Assembly (NCBI GenBank): GCA_030603635.1
Contig: JAUVXK010000008.1
Coordinates: forward strand, 1 to 46,322
DNA length: 46,322 nt
Source of the DNA: Burkholderiales bacterium
GTDB taxonomy: Bacteria; Pseudomonadota; Gammaproteobacteria; Burkholderiales; Burkholderiaceae_C
Reading direction: 5' to 3'
The translations under genes were made by a program, and so were the position numbers. The notes beneath the pieces are model-generated. The model had not been told where the DNA came from. It saw nothing but the letters and a program-made list of their open reading frames with translations, and did not search any database. This document shows, one piece after another, positions 25,167 to 35,438 of this stretch. Each line of letters starts with the position of its first letter. Position 1 is the first letter of the stretch.

Positions 25167-26021
25167 ATGACACAGCCCAAAGGCTCACCGCGCCCGTCTG
25201 CCGCGCTTCTGCCCGAACTGCTTCCGGGTCAGTCGATCGAACTGCTCAAGGAATTGCATATCCTGACGCGGGATGGCCGGCTCAACCAGGACACCCGGCG
25301 CAAGCTCAAGCAGGTGCAGCACCTGGTGCAGTTCATCGCGCCACTGATCGACGACGTGATCGAGCACCGTGGCGACGTGGTGCTGGCCGACCATGGCGCC
25401 GGCAAGTCCTACCTCGGCTTCATGCTGTACGACCTGGTGCTGCGTCCGCGTGGTGTGGGCACGGTGTACGGGGTGGAAACCCGCACCGAGTTGGTGGAGC
25501 GCTCGCGTGCGCTGGCCGAGCGTCTGGGATTCGAACGCATGCGATTCGTCGCCACCACGGTGCAGGACGCGACCAGTTCCGCCGATTTGCCGGCTCAGGT
25601 GGACATCGTCACCGCGCTGCACGCCTGCGACACCGCTACAGACGATGCCATTGTCTTTGGTCTGGCCAAGCAGGCGAAACATATGGTGCTGGTGCCCTGC
25701 TGCCAGGCCGAGGTGGCTGGTGTGCTGCGCAAGCACAAGGCACTCAGCCTCTCGCGCACGCCGTTGAGCGAGATCTGGCGTCACCCGCTGCACACGCGCG
25801 AGTTCGGCAGTCAGATCACCAACGTGCTGCGTTGCCTGCAGTTGGAGGCGCACGGCTACCAGGTGACGGTCACTGAACTGGTGGGCTGGGAGCATTCCAT
25901 GAAGAACGAGCTGATCCTGGCGCGCAAGGTGGGCAAAGGCAAGACCAGCGCCCGTGACCGACTGCTGCAGGTGCTCGATGAACTGAATCTTCAAGAACTA
26001 CGGAGCCGTTTTGCGGTCTAG
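25167..26021 (+). CDS. Class I SAM-dependent methyltransferase (Methyltransf_32-like)
   Basis: This is a 284-residue protein with a Rossmann-type methyltransferase core. The SAM-binding loop reads VVLADHGAGKSYLGFML at about residues 70-86, followed by VYGVETRTELVERS and VDIVTALHACDTATDDAI. The motif VLVPCCQAEV with a Cys pair is typical of the Methyltransf_32/GstCD-like group. Target is unknown; an RNA or protein substrate is plausible. The start at 25167 is the first ATG in the short divergent gap; a longer frame would run back across srkA. Its TAG stop overlaps a possible GTG start of the antiporter gene. Confidence 0.82.
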   Translation: MTQPKGSPRPSAALLPELLPGQSIELLKELHILTRDGRLNQDTRRKLKQVQHLVQFIAPLIDDVIEHRGDVVLADHGAGKSYLGFMLYDLVLRPRGVGTVYGVETRTELVERSRALAERLGFERMRFVATTVQDATSSADLPAQVDIVTALHACDTATDDAIVFGLAKQAKHMVLVPCCQAEVAGVLRKHKALSLSRTPLSEIWRHPLHTREFGSQITNVLRCLQLEAHGYQVTVTELVGWEHSMKNELILARKVGKGKTSARDRLLQVLDELNLQELRSRFAV

Positions 26022-26026
26022 TGTCC

Positions 26027-27226
26027 ATGGATGATCTGCCTGTCCTGATGCCATTCATCGCCTGGCCCGTGCTGTTGTTGCTGGCCTGGGTGGTCGGGGA
26101 GCGCCTGTACAGCCTGTGGAAGGTCCCGCGGGTATCGAGCTATGTGGCGGTTGGGCTGCTGGCCGGCTTGGCCGGACAGCCGGGGCTCAACGTCGGACAT
26201 GTCGGATTCTCGTTCCTGGCCAACGTGGCGCTCGCGCTCGTCTTGTTCGAACTGGGTTACCGGATCAACCTCCGCTGGTTTCGGAACAACCCCTGGGTGC
26301 TCGCCGTCGGGCTGGTGGAGTCGTTGGTCACATTCGCGCTGGTCTACTGGGCCAGCGGCTGGTTCGACCTGGCCTGGGAGGTGCGGCTGATCATGGCAGC
26401 ACTTGCGGTCTCGGCGTCGCCGGCGGGGATCGTCCGCGTGGCCAACGAGTTGCGCGGTGCCGGTCAGGTGACGGAGCGTGTCATGCACCTGTGTGCCATC
26501 AACTGCCTGGTGGCGGTGATGCTGGTCAAGATCGTGGTGGGCTACTGGCACCTGAGCACATCTGGAGACTGGGTGGTCGCCGGGCTGGGCAGCGTCTATA
26601 CCCTCTTCATTGCCGTGGCACTGGGCGGGGCGTTGGGGGTGCTGGTGCCCTCATTGATGCGCTCACCCGAGATGCGCAGCAATGGCGCGACCGTGCTTTT
26701 TGCCCTGGCGGTGCTGCTGCTCACCATGACGGCCTTTGCCCTGAAGGTGTCGCCCTTGTTGGCCGCGCTGAGTTTTGGCATCGTGGCACGCGAGCGGCGG
26801 GTGCAGCTCACCAACGCCCAGCGAGACTTCGGCTCCGTCGGCGATCTGCTCGGCATGTTCCTGTTCGTGTACGTGGCCGCCCTGATCGATTGGAGCCATG
26901 TCTGGGGCACCATCGGCATCGCCGTGGTGCTGCTGGCCCTGCGAGTGGCCTCCAAGGTGGCGTGCAACCTGGCCGTGGCGCAGTTGAGTGGCATCACCAC
27001 CCGCAAGGGCTGGCTGACCGGATTGGCGCTCACCCCCATGTCGGCCTTCGCCATCCTGTTGCTGGAGCAGAGCCGCCTGTACGGTTTTGAACCGGCCGTG
27101 GCGGCCTTTGCTGCTCTGGCGGCCATGATGGCGTTGCAGGAGCTGCTTGGGCCCTGGGTCACCCAGCGCAGCCTGATGGCCGCGCAAGAAACCCACGTCA
27201 CGGCCGAGCCCGTGACCAAGACCTGA
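26027..27226 (+). CDS. Cation:proton antiporter, CPA2 (Kef/NapA-like)
   Basis: This membrane protein of about 399 residues has 11-13 hydrophobic segments and fits the sodium/hydrogen exchanger domain of the CPA2 family. [23 protein letters not shown] and [18 protein letters not shown] mark the core, the last where CPA2 members have their ion-binding region. It has no C-terminal RCK/TrkA-N regulatory domain, unlike full-length KefB or KefC. Start choice is uncertain: GTG at 26021 overlaps the methyltransferase stop, and ATG at 26027 is chosen as the more usual codon. GGAG at 26002-26005 is distant from both. The transported ion cannot be stated. Confidence 0.85.
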   Translation: MDDLPVLMPFIAWPVLLLLAWVVGERLYSLWKVPRVSSYVAVGLLAGLAGQPGLNVGHVGFSFLANVALALVLFELGYRINLRWFRNNPWVLAVGLVESLVTFALVYWASGWFDLAWEVRLIMAALAVSASPAGIVRVANELRGAGQVTERVMHLCAINCLVAVMLVKIVVGYWHLSTSGDWVVAGLGSVYTLFIAVALGGALGVLVPSLMRSPEMRSNGATVLFALAVLLLTMTAFALKVSPLLAALSFGIVARERRVQLTNAQRDFGSVGDLLGMFLFVYVAALIDWSHVWGTIGIAVVLLALRVASKVACNLAVAQLSGITTRKGWLTGLALTPMSAFAILLLEQSRLYGFEPAVAAFAALAAMMALQELLGPWVTQRSLMAAQETHVTAEPVTKT

Positions 27227-27240
27227 GACCGGAGCCCGGC

Positions 27241-28365
27241 ATGCCACTGGAAACTTTCAAAGCCTCGGAGTCGCTTACCCTGGGGGTGGAGCTGGAGCTG
27301 CAGCTCGTCAACACCTACGACTACGACCTCTCCAGCAGCGCCGACGATCTGCTGGAACTGTTGGCGCGAGCCCCCTTCCCGGGCGTGGTGACGCCCGAGA
27401 TGACGCAGAGCATGATCGAGGTGGCCACCGGCATTCACCACGAGCACGGCCCCTTGCTGGCGCAACTGCGCGACATCCGCGACACGCTGGTGCAGGCCGG
27501 TGACCGGCTCAACGTAGAGCTCGCTGGCGGGGGCACCCATCCTTTCCAGCGCTGGTTCGAGCAGCGCATCTTCAGCAAACCACGCTTTCAGCAGCTTTCG
27601 GGGTTGTACGGCTACCTCGCCAAGCAGTTCACCGTGTTTGGCCAGCACGTGCACGTCGGGTGCAGTTCGCCGGACGAAGCGTTGTTCTTGCTGCACGCGC
27701 TCAACCGCTATGTGCCGCACTTCATTGCGCTGTCGGCCTCCTCGCCGTATTCGCAGGCGGTGGACACGCTGTTCGATTCGGCCCGGCTGAATTCGGTGTT
27801 TGCGTTTCCGCTCAGTGGGCGCGCCCCGTTCGTGCTCAACTGGGATGAATTCGCCAACGGCTACTTCACCAAGATGGAGAGCACCGGGGTGGTCAAGTCC
27901 ATGAAGGACTTCTATTGGGACATCCGCCCCAAGCCCGAATACGGCACCATCGAGTTGCGGGTGTGCGACACCCCGCTCACGGTGGAGCGCGCCGCCGCGC
28001 TGGCCTGCTACCTGCAGGCGCTGTGCCGTTACCTGCTGGAACGCAACGAACCGCCCCCCGAGGAAGACGACTACCTCGTCTACACCTACAACCGCTTCCA
28101 GGCCTGCCGCTTCGGGCTGGACGGCATGATGGTCAACCCCAAGACGCGCGAGCAGATCAGCATTCGCGAGGACATCCTGGCGACGCTGCGCAAACTGGTG
28201 CCGCATGCCGAGGCCTTGAACGGTGTGGCCGCGCTGGACGAAGTGGAGCGGGCCGCCGCCCGCGACGGCAACCATGCTTCCTACCTGCGTCGCTGCTATG
28301 CAGAGTCCGCGAGCATCCAGGGGGTGGTTCGTGCGGCGGTGGAAGCCCTGCGCCGTCCGTGCTAA
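27241..28365 (+). CDS. ybdK: YbdK-type carboxylate-amine ligase (GCS2 family)
   Basis: This 374-residue enzyme matches YbdK (372 residues in E. coli), a weak gamma-glutamyl-cysteine ligase of the glutamine synthetase fold. [13 protein letters not shown] at about residues 15-27 carries the metal-binding glutamates, [10 protein letters not shown] at 131-140 the conserved histidines, and [14 protein letters not shown] at about 237-250 a further active-site strand. It starts 14 bases after the antiporter. The physiological substrate in this family is unsettled. It is not the primary glutathione-synthesis ligase type. Confidence 0.92.
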   Translation: MPLETFKASESLTLGVELELQLVNTYDYDLSSSADDLLELLARAPFPGVVTPEMTQSMIEVATGIHHEHGPLLAQLRDIRDTLVQAGDRLNVELAGGGTHPFQRWFEQRIFSKPRFQQLSGLYGYLAKQFTVFGQHVHVGCSSPDEALFLLHALNRYVPHFIALSASSPYSQAVDTLFDSARLNSVFAFPLSGRAPFVLNWDEFANGYFTKMESTGVVKSMKDFYWDIRPKPEYGTIELRVCDTPLTVERAAALACYLQALCRYLLERNEPPPEEDDYLVYTYNRFQACRFGLDGMMVNPKTREQISIREDILATLRKLVPHAEALNGVAALDEVERAAARDGNHASYLRRCYAESASIQGVVRAAVEALRRPC

Positions 28366-28402
28366 CCTGAGCCCCGTAACCCGATACCCCCAGGAGACAC
28401 TC

Positions 28403-29563
28403 ATGCCCGGCCTGCTGCCCCACATCGATCCCGATGGCCTGCTGGAATTTTCCGTGGTCTATACCGACCGTGCCCTCAACCACATGTCCAGGCGTTTCCA
28501 GGGCGTGATGCAGGAGATCTCCGGCATCCTCAAGGAGGTCTATGGCGCTCCGTCGGCCGTGTTGGTGCCTGGCAGCGGCACCTTCGGCATGGAAGCGGTG
28601 GCGCGCCAGTTCGCCACTGGAAAGAAGGTGCTGGTCATCCGCAACGGCTGGTTCAGCTACCGCTGGACGCAGATTTTCGAAATGGGGTCCATTCCCGCAC
28701 AGGAAATCGTGCTCAAGGCGCGCCGCCTGAGCGACGAGCCCGAAGCCCCGTGGGCGCCCTGCCCGGTCGAAGAGGTGGTGGCCACCATCCGCCGCGAGCA
28801 GCCGGCCGTGGTGTTTGCGCCGCATGTGGAAACCTCCAGCGGCATGATCCTGCCCGATGACTACCTCCAGGCGGTGGCCGCGGCCACGCACGAGGTGGGC
28901 GGACTGTTTGTGCTCGACTGCATCGCCTCCGGCGCAATGTGGGTGGACATGCGTGCCACCGGGGTGGACGTGCTGGTGAGCGCTCCGCAGAAAGGGTGGA
29001 GCGACTCGCCCGCCTGCGCCATGGTCATGCTCAGCGAGCGGGCCCGCACGGCCATCGACGCCACCACCAGCACCAGCTTCGCCTGCGACCTGAAGAAGTG
29101 GCTGCAGGTCATGGAGGCCTACGAAAAAGGCGGACACACCTACCACACCACCATGCCCACCGACGCGCTGGCGCGGCTGCGCGACGTGATGGTGGAAACC
29201 CGTGCCTACGGCTTCGAGAAGGTGCGCCAGGAGCAGATCGAGCTGGGTGCCCAGGTGCGCGCGCTGTTTGAAAGCCGTGGCATCCGGAGCGTGGCGGCCG
29301 AGGGCTTCAAGGCGCCTGGCGTGGTCGTGAGCTACACGCGCGATCCCGAGATTCAGAACGGCAAGAAATTCCTGGCGCTGGGGCTGCAGACGGCCGCCGG
29401 CGTGCCCCTGCAGTGCGACGAACCGCCGGGCTTCAGCACCTTCCGCGTCGGGCTGTTCGGCCTGGAAAAGCTGCACCATGTCGGCCGCAGCGTGGGCCAT
29501 CTGGCGCAGGCGCTGGACCAGATGGGGCTGCGGCCGCTGGAGCCGGCCACCGCAGCGGCCTGA
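28403..29563 (+). CDS. PLP-dependent class V aminotransferase (alanine-glyoxylate type)
   Basis: This 386-residue enzyme belongs to the alanine-glyoxylate/serine-pyruvate aminotransferase group. The PLP region is visible: VLVPGSGTFGMEAVARQF early on (phosphate binding), FVLDCIASGAMWVDMR with the cofactor aspartate, and VLVSAPQKGWSDSPACAMV with the Schiff-base lysine. The start is supported by AGGAGA at 28392-28397. It follows ybdK by 37 bases and is convergent with the ABC permease gene, seven bases between stops. The amino donor and acceptor cannot be deduced. Confidence 0.9.
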   Translation: MPGLLPHIDPDGLLEFSVVYTDRALNHMSRRFQGVMQEISGILKEVYGAPSAVLVPGSGTFGMEAVARQFATGKKVLVIRNGWFSYRWTQIFEMGSIPAQEIVLKARRLSDEPEAPWAPCPVEEVVATIRREQPAVVFAPHVETSSGMILPDDYLQAVAAATHEVGGLFVLDCIASGAMWVDMRATGVDVLVSAPQKGWSDSPACAMVMLSERARTAIDATTSTSFACDLKKWLQVMEAYEKGGHTYHTTMPTDALARLRDVMVETRAYGFEKVRQEQIELGAQVRALFESRGIRSVAAEGFKAPGVVVSYTRDPEIQNGKKFLALGLQTAAGVPLQCDEPPGFSTFRVGLFGLEKLHHVGRSVGHLAQALDQMGLRPLEPATAAA

Positions 29564-29569
29564 GGGGGC

Positions 29570-30430
29570 TCAGGCAGCAAAGCGCCGCCGCGTGAGCGCC
29601 AGCGCGATCCAGAACGCCACCACGGTGTAGGCCACCAGCACGCTCAGATGCAGCCAGGCGTCGCTGGGCCACTGATCCATGAACAGGGGGCGCACCAACT
29701 GCACGGCGTGGGTCAGGGGCAGCAGGTTCGACAACCACAGCACCACCTGGGGTAACTGCTCACGCGGGAAGAACACGCCGCTCAGGAACATCATGGGCGT
29801 GAGGAAGAGCGTGAAGTAGTAGGTGAAAAAGTCGTAGCCCTTGGCCAGCGCATTGAAGATCAGCGCAATGCAGCTGAAGGTGATGCCCACCAGCAGCAGC
29901 ACCGGCCAGGCCACCAGCAGTTTCGGGCTGTGGCTGATGCCCAAGGCCAGCATCACGCCCAGTATGGCGGTGGCCGTGAACAGCGCCTTGAACGCGGCCC
30001 AGAGCATCTCGGCGAACAGCACGTCGTCGAGCGTGACCGGCGCGTTCATGATCCCGTCCCACGTCTTCTGTACGTGCATGCGAGAAAACGCCGAGTACAG
30101 CGCCTCGAAGGTGGCCGCGTTCATGGCGCTCATGCAGATGCTGCCGCTGGCCAGGAACAGGATGTAGGGCACGCCCAGGCTGGCGCCTTCGGCGGTGGTG
30201 ATCTGGACCTGGCCCACCAGTGCGCCCATGCCGTAGCCGAAGGCCACGAGCCAGATCAGCGGTTCGGCGATGTTGCCCACCAGGCTGGGGATGGCGAGCT
30301 TGCGCCACACCAGCAGGTTGCGCAGGAATACCGGCCAGAAGCGGGTGGACAGGGCGGGGGAGCGCCAGTGGCTCCGGGGCTTGGATGACGGGGGCATCAT
30401 CGGGGCGGCGGTCAGTGTCGGGTCGTTCAT
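29570..30430 (-). CDS. ABC-2 type exporter permease (DrrB/NodJ-like)
   Basis: This 286-residue inner-membrane permease has six hydrophobic segments and the ABC-2 pattern, including GYGMGALVG, FLASGSICMSAMNAATFEALYSAFSRM and FYFTLFLTPMMFLSGVFFP-like stretches. Start MNDPTLTAAP is chosen because the longer frame to 30595 overlaps the ATPase gene and has no homology. The gene is 13 bases after its ATPase partner. It resembles NodJ, but without other nodulation genes that name would mislead. The exported molecule is unknown. Confidence 0.9.
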   Translation of the reverse strand: MNDPTLTAAPMMPPSSKPRSHWRSPALSTRFWPVFLRNLLVWRKLAIPSLVGNIAEPLIWLVAFGYGMGALVGQVQITTAEGASLGVPYILFLASGSICMSAMNAATFEALYSAFSRMHVQKTWDGIMNAPVTLDDVLFAEMLWAAFKALFTATAILGVMLALGISHSPKLLVAWPVLLLVGITFSCIALIFNALAKGYDFFTYYFTLFLTPMMFLSGVFFPREQLPQVVLWLSNLLPLTHAVQLVRPLFMDQWPSDAWLHLSVLVAYTVVAFWIALALTRRRFAA

Positions 30431-30443
30431 GGGGTCTCCCGGG

Positions 30444-31373
30444 TCAGCCTTCTTCGCGGATTTGCCGGCCAGTGAGCTTGAGGAACAGGTCCTCCAAGTT
30501 GGCCGGGCGGTGCAGGGTACGCAGGTGGTGGTGCTGGGCCAGTTCGGCCAGCAGCGGGGCGGCCTGGCGGGTGTAGAAAAAGGCGGTCTCGCCACTCACT
30601 TCCACGCGGCTCGCCAGGGTGGCGAGGGGTGAATGCGCCAGCGACTGCGCTTCCTGGCCGCTGCCCCCGTACACCTCCACCACCTCGGGTTCCAGGTGTT
30701 CGGCGATCAGGGCGCGCGGCGGACCTTCGGCGATCTTGCGGCCGTGGTCGATCACGATCAGCCGGTGGCAAAGGCGCTCGGCTTCGTCCATGAAGTGGGT
30801 GGTCAGCAGAATGCTTTTTCCTTGCTGAAGCAGCTGTTGCAGACGCTCCCACATCAGGTGCCGGGCCTGCGGGTCGAGTCCGGTGGTCGGCTCGTCCAGC
30901 AACAGCAGTTGCGGGTCGTTGACCAGCGCGCGGGCCAGCGACAGGCGCCGGCGCATGCCACCCGAGAGCTCGCCGGGTTTGGCCTGGGCCTTGTGGCTCA
31001 GGGCCGCGAACGTCAGCAACCCAGGAATGCGCTCCCGCAGGCTGGCCGTGGGCAGGCCAAAGTAGCGGCCGAACACGAGCAAGTTCTCCGCGCAACTGAA
31101 GTCCGGGTCCAGCGTGTCGAACTGACTCACCACCCCCAGTTGGGCCTTGATGGCCTGGGCCTGCTCCGGCATGGGCATCCCCAGCGCGGTGATCTGCCCG
31201 GCATCGGGCACGGTCAGGCCCAGGCACATGCGGATCGTGGTGGTCTTGCCGGCGCCGTTGGGCCCGATCAGGCCCAGGCACTCGCCCGGGGCAATCCCGA
31301 AGCTCAGGTCGTTGACCACGGTCTGGTCCCCGTAGCGCTTGGTGAGGTGTTGGGCGTCGAAAAGCAGAGTCAT
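30444..31373 (-). CDS. ABC exporter ATP-binding protein (DrrA/NodI-like)
   Basis: This 309-residue ATPase pairs with the adjacent permease. Walker A is [12 protein letters not shown] at about residues 38-49, the signature is [15 protein letters not shown], and Walker B is [14 protein letters not shown]. The C-terminal part, with a VSGETAFFY strand, is typical of DrrA-type proteins. Start [15 protein letters not shown] at 31373 is the family start; a much longer frame to 32300 runs across psd and is an artefact. It is divergent from psd across 54 bases. Confidence 0.93.
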   Translation of the reverse strand: MTLLFDAQHLTKRYGDQTVVNDLSFGIAPGECLGLIGPNGAGKTTTIRMCLGLTVPDAGQITALGMPMPEQAQAIKAQLGVVSQFDTLDPDFSCAENLLVFGRYFGLPTASLRERIPGLLTFAALSHKAQAKPGELSGGMRRRLSLARALVNDPQLLLLDEPTTGLDPQARHLMWERLQQLLQQGKSILLTTHFMDEAERLCHRLIVIDHGRKIAEGPPRALIAEHLEPEVVEVYGGSGQEAQSLAHSPLATLASRVEVSGETAFFYTRQAAPLLAELAQHHHLRTLHRPANLEDLFLKLTGRQIREEG

Positions 31374-31427
31374 GGGCCGATGGTACGCGTCGGTAGAATC
31401 TGGCATTTTGCAGTGAAGGAAAAGCCC

Positions 31428-32297
31428 GTGTCCGACCGGCTGGCCGTCTGGCCGCAGTACCTGATGCCCAAACAGGCCATGACTTCGCTCGCGGGCGCGC
31501 TGGCGCGCCGCCCCCTGGGGGGGCTCACGCAGGCCGCGATCCGGCGCTTCGTGGCCCGTTATGGCGTGAACATGGCCGAGGCTGCCGAGCCCGACGTGGC
31601 GCACTACGCCACGTTCAACGACTTCTTCACCCGAGCCCTCAGGCCCGACGCCCGCCCGCTGGCGCCAGAAGGGCTCCTGTGCCCGGTGGATGGGGCCATC
31701 AGCCAGTTCGGCCCCATCGAGCGCGACCAGATCTTTCAGGCCAAGGGGCATAGCTATTCGACCACCGCGCTCGTGGGTGGCGATGGGGAATTGGCCCGCT
31801 GCTTTGAAGACGGGTCTTTTGCCACCCTGTACCTCAGCCCACGGGACTACCACCGCATCCACATGCCTTGCGCGGGCCGGCTGCGCCGTATGATCCATGT
31901 GCCCGGGGCACTGTTTTCGGTCAATCCGACGACGGCACGAGGCGTGCCCGGACTGTTTGCACGCAACGAGCGGGTGGTTTGCGTGTTCGACGGCGAGCAC
32001 CAGGGCCAGACCTTTCCATGGGTCATGGTGCTGGTGGGTGCCACCATCGTGGGCAGCATGGCCACCGTGTGGCACGGCATCGTCAACCCGCCCCGGTCTG
32101 GCGTGCTGCGCGACTGGCGTTACGACGATCGGGATATCCGCCTGGAGCGAGGCTCCGAAATGGGGCGTTTCCTGCTGGGCTCCACCGTCGTGCTGCTGCT
32201 GCCCCAGGGCGTGGCCCGGTTCAACCCGGCATGGACGCCCGCACGCGCCATCCGCATGGGTGAGCCGATGGCGGACTGGGCCAGCCCCTCCGCCTGA
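31428..32297 (+). CDS. psd: Phosphatidylserine decarboxylase proenzyme
   Basis: This 289-residue membrane-associated enzyme makes phosphatidylethanolamine. It is synthesised as a proenzyme that cleaves itself at the LGST motif, here with Ser252 becoming the pyruvoyl cofactor. DYHRIHMP carries the conserved histidines. The chosen start is GTG at 31428: AAGGA lies about eight bases before it, and the product [16 protein letters not shown] matches the family N-terminus. Another GTG at 31413 is less likely. A weak or regulated GTG start would fit a constitutive low-level lipid enzyme. It is convergent with amn, six bases between stops. Confidence 0.95.
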   Translation: MSDRLAVWPQYLMPKQAMTSLAGALARRPLGGLTQAAIRRFVARYGVNMAEAAEPDVAHYATFNDFFTRALRPDARPLAPEGLLCPVDGAISQFGPIERDQIFQAKGHSYSTTALVGGDGELARCFEDGSFATLYLSPRDYHRIHMPCAGRLRRMIHVPGALFSVNPTTARGVPGLFARNERVVCVFDGEHQGQTFPWVMVLVGATIVGSMATVWHGIVNPPRSGVLRDWRYDDRDIRLERGSEMGRFLLGSTVVLLLPQGVARFNPAWTPARAIRMGEPMADWASPSA

Positions 32298-32303
32298 CAA
32301 GTC

Positions 32304-33839
32304 TCACTGGAACGCCACTTCCGCGAAGCTCCTGAGCTTGCGGCTGTGCAGTTGGTCCACACCTCCGGTGCGCAGCCGCTCGATGGCGCGGATGCCGATG
32401 CGCAGGTGCTGGTCCACGCGCTCGCGGTAGAAGGCGTTGGCCATGCCCGGCAGCTTGATTTCGCCGTGCAGGGGCTTGTCGCTCACGCACAGCAGCGTGC
32501 CGTAAGGCACCCGGAAGCGGAAGCCGTTGGCGGCGATGGTGGCGCTTTCCATGTCCAGGGCCACCGCGCGGCTCTGGCTGAAGCGGCGTTGCGGGGTGTT
32601 GTCGGGCAGCAGCTCCCAGTTGCGGTTGTCGGTGCTGGCCACGGTGCCAGTGCGCATCACGCGCTTCAGTTCGCCCGGTGCCAGGCCGGTGACGTCAGCG
32701 ACCGCGCCTTCCAGTGCCAGTTGAATTTCGGCCAAAGCAGGAATGGGGACCCACAACGGCAGTTCCTCGTCCAGCACGTGGTCCTCGCGCACGTAGGCGT
32801 GAGCCAGCACGTAGTCGCCCAGCTGCTGGCTGTTGCGCAGGCCGGCGCAATGGCCCAGCATCAGCCAGGCGTGCGGGCGCAGCACGGCAATGTGGTCGGT
32901 GATGGTCTTGGCGTTGCTCGGTCCCACCCCGATGTTGACCATGGTGATGCCGGAGCGGTCGGCGCGCAGCAGGTGGTAGGCCGGCATCTGCGGTAGGCGG
33001 GGTGGCGCCTGGCCAGGCTCGCCGCTCCACAGCGGCTGCAGGGTTTGCAGGGCGTCCACGCTCAGGCCGACGCGGGGGGTGACCACGTTGCCGGGTTCCA
33101 CGAAGGCGATGTAGTCGCTGTCGGATCGGGCCATTTCGGCATGGCCCAGGCGAATGAACTCGTCGATGTAGAACTGGTAGTTGGTGAACAGCACGAAGTT
33201 CTGGAACCAGGCCGGTGCCGTGCCGCTGTAGTGGCGCAGGCGCTGCAGGGAATAGTCCACGCGCGGGGCGGTGAACAAGGCCAGTGGCTGCGGATCGCTC
33301 GGGCCGGGCTCGAAGGTGCCGTTGGCGATGCCGTCGTCCATCACGGTGAGGTCGGGCAGGTCGAACACGTCGCGCAGCAGGGCGCGGTGGGCGGGGGTGA
33401 GTTCGCCTTCCACGTGGTCGTCTTCGGCGTAGGCGAAGTGCACGGGAATGGGTTGGTAGCTCACGCCCACTTCCAGTTCACCACCGTGGTTGTGGAGCAG
33501 CAACTGAAACTGCTCCAGGTAGTAGTCGGCGTAAAGGTCGGGGCGGGTGAGGGTGGTCTCGAACCGGCCGGGGCCGGCCACGAAACCGTAGCTCAGCCGG
33601 GCGTGTCCGTCCGAGCCCGGCAGCCGGTTGGCGCTGTGGGCATGCAGGCGCACGAAGGGGTAGCAGGCGCGCACCCGCTGCAGGGACGCACCGGCAACGG
33701 GTGGTGCAGCATGCACGAACGCCTGCATGGCGGTCTGGAGGTGTTGAACCGCCTGGGCATAGAGGGCCTGCACCTGCGCCAAGGCGGCGGCAGGGTCGGT
33801 AAAACGCTGGGGGGCGATGAACGGGGGGCTGTGCATCAT
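32304..33839 (-). CDS. amn: AMP nucleosidase
   Basis: This 511-residue protein matches AMP nucleosidase (484 in E. coli), which hydrolyses AMP to adenine and ribose 5-phosphate. The N-terminal Amn domain with FVRLHAHSANRL is followed by a phosphorylase-like domain with MVNIGVGPSNAKTITDHIAVLRP and VALDMESATIAANGFRF, which carries the conserved ribose-binding Met-Glu-Ser. It starts three bases after the gor stop, so the two genes form an operon. An ATG at 33836, one codon later, is equally possible. Confidence 0.94.
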   Translation of the reverse strand: MMHSPPFIAPQRFTDPAAALAQVQALYAQAVQHLQTAMQAFVHAAPPVAGASLQRVRACYPFVRLHAHSANRLPGSDGHARLSYGFVAGPGRFETTLTRPDLYADYYLEQFQLLLHNHGGELEVGVSYQPIPVHFAYAEDDHVEGELTPAHRALLRDVFDLPDLTVMDDGIANGTFEPGPSDPQPLALFTAPRVDYSLQRLRHYSGTAPAWFQNFVLFTNYQFYIDEFIRLGHAEMARSDSDYIAFVEPGNVVTPRVGLSVDALQTLQPLWSGEPGQAPPRLPQMPAYHLLRADRSGITMVNIGVGPSNAKTITDHIAVLRPHAWLMLGHCAGLRNSQQLGDYVLAHAYVREDHVLDEELPLWVPIPALAEIQLALEGAVADVTGLAPGELKRVMRTGTVASTDNRNWELLPDNTPQRRFSQSRAVALDMESATIAANGFRFRVPYGTLLCVSDKPLHGEIKLPGMANAFYRERVDQHLRIGIRAIERLRTGGVDQLHSRKLRSFAEVAFQ

Positions 33840-33841
33840 GG

Positions 33842-35254
33842 TCAAGGGGCGGGTGGGGTGACCGGCTCGCGCATGGTCACGAATTCTTCGGCAGCCGTGG
33901 GATGGATGCCGATGGTGCTGTCGAACACGGCCTTGGTGGCACCGGCTTTCATGGCCACGGCAAAGCCCTGGACGATCTCGCCCGCATCGGCGCCCACCAT
34001 ATGCAGGCCGACCACGCGGTCGCTGGCGGTGTCCACCACCAGCTTCATCAGGGTGCGCTCCTGGCTGCCGCTCAGGGTGTGCTTCAGCGCGCGGAATTCG
34101 GAGCGGAACACGGTCACGTGGCCGAAGCGCTCGCGGGCCTCGGCCTCGGTCAGGCCCACCGTGCCCACGTTGGGGTGGGTGAACACCGCCGTGGGGACGA
34201 GGTCGTAGCTCATGCTGCGCGCTGGCCTGCCGGCGGGTGGGCCGTACAGGTGATCGACCAGCTTCATGGCCTCGCCGAGTGCCACGGGGGTCAGCTGCAT
34301 GCGGGCTGTCACATCACCAATGGCGTAGATACCGGGCACGTTGGTGCGGTGGTGTTCGTCCACCACGATGGCGCCTTGCGGACCCTGAGCCACGCCCACC
34401 GCTTCCAGGCCGAGCCCGGCCACGTTCGGCACGCGTCCGGTGGCGTAGAGCGCGGCGTCCACCACCAGGCGGTTGCCGTCTTCCAGCAGCACGTGCAGTC
34501 CATCGGCCTCCCGTTGTATGCACACCACCCCGGCGTTGAGGCGCAGGTCCACGCCGTGCTTGCGCATTTCGCCGGCCAGAAAGTGGCGCACCTCGTCGTC
34601 AAAGCCACGCAGAATCTGTTCGCCGCGATAGAGCTGTGTCACCTGCGCGCCCAGGCCGTTGAAAATGGACGCGAACTCGCACGCGATGTAGCCACCCCCC
34701 ACCACCAGCAGCCGCTTGGGGAATGGCTCCAGGTCGAATACCTCGTTGGAGGTGATGACGTGCTCATGGCCCTGGAAATGGGGCACATGCGGAGTGCCGC
34801 CGGTGGCGATCAGGATGCGCTCTGCGGTCAGGGTCTGGTGGCCGGGAGAGCCGTCGGCATTGAGTGTGGCCACGCGCACGGTGTGGGCGTCCTGGAGTTG
34901 GGCAAAACCGTTGATGACTGTCACGCCCGAGCCGCTCAGCAGGTTGGCATACACGCCGTTGAGACGGGCAATTTCCTTTGTCCGGTTGGCCTTCAGTGTG
35001 GCCCAGTTGAACGTGGGTGCCGGGCTTTCCCAGCCGTAACCTTGCGATTCCTCAAACGCTTCAGCGTAGTGGGCAGCGTAGCTGTAGAGTTTCTTGGGGA
35101 TGCACCCCACGTTCACGCAAGTGCCTCCCAGGCCGTCGGTGCCCAGGGCCTCGGCAAGTGCCACGCGCACGCCGCGCTGTGCGGTCATGCGAGCGGTGCG
35201 CACGCCGCCGCTGCCGCCGCCGATCACGAAGAGGTCGAAGTTGAAATGGCTCAT
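33842..35254 (-). CDS. gor: Glutathione-disulfide reductase
   Basis: This 470-residue FAD enzyme reduces glutathione disulfide with NADPH. DLFVIGGGSGGVRTARMTA binds FAD, GGTCVNVGCIPKKL carries the redox-active cysteine pair, LLVVGGGYIACEFASIF is the NADPH fold, and HPTAAEEFVTMR at the C-terminus holds the catalytic histidine. The start at 35254 is the conserved one; the frame to 35362 adds no homology. It is the first gene of the gor-amn pair and is divergent from the small exported protein gene across 184 bases without an evident promoter. Confidence 0.96.
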   Translation of the reverse strand: MSHFNFDLFVIGGGSGGVRTARMTAQRGVRVALAEALGTDGLGGTCVNVGCIPKKLYSYAAHYAEAFEESQGYGWESPAPTFNWATLKANRTKEIARLNGVYANLLSGSGVTVINGFAQLQDAHTVRVATLNADGSPGHQTLTAERILIATGGTPHVPHFQGHEHVITSNEVFDLEPFPKRLLVVGGGYIACEFASIFNGLGAQVTQLYRGEQILRGFDDEVRHFLAGEMRKHGVDLRLNAGVVCIQREADGLHVLLEDGNRLVVDAALYATGRVPNVAGLGLEAVGVAQGPQGAIVVDEHHRTNVPGIYAIGDVTARMQLTPVALGEAMKLVDHLYGPPAGRPARSMSYDLVPTAVFTHPNVGTVGLTEAEARERFGHVTVFRSEFRALKHTLSGSQERTLMKLVVDTASDRVVGLHMVGADAGEIVQGFAVAMKAGATKAVFDSTIGIHPTAAEEFVTMREPVTPPAP

Positions 35255-35438
35255 GACATGGGGTCTCTGTTGTGCCGGTACGGGTGTCTTTTCACCAACG
35301 GATGCATTGTCGGCCAAATCGAAAGGTGTCGAAGCGTCACGGCCTTGGGGCGGAGGAAGCATCTGCTTACATGTGGCGCCCCCTCACCTGCGTCCCCTGA
35401 TAGGATGGAAACGATTCATGCTTAGGAGGCGCACGAAC

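Noticed and set aside
29570-31373. Nodulation factor export genes nodIJ
   Set aside because: The similarity is to the general DrrAB/NodIJ exporter family; no other nodulation gene is present, so a generic name is safer.
31374-32300. Long N-terminal extension of the ABC ATPase frame across psd
   Set aside because: The conserved ATPase start is at 31373, and the extension is antisense to the psd gene with its intact LGST motif.
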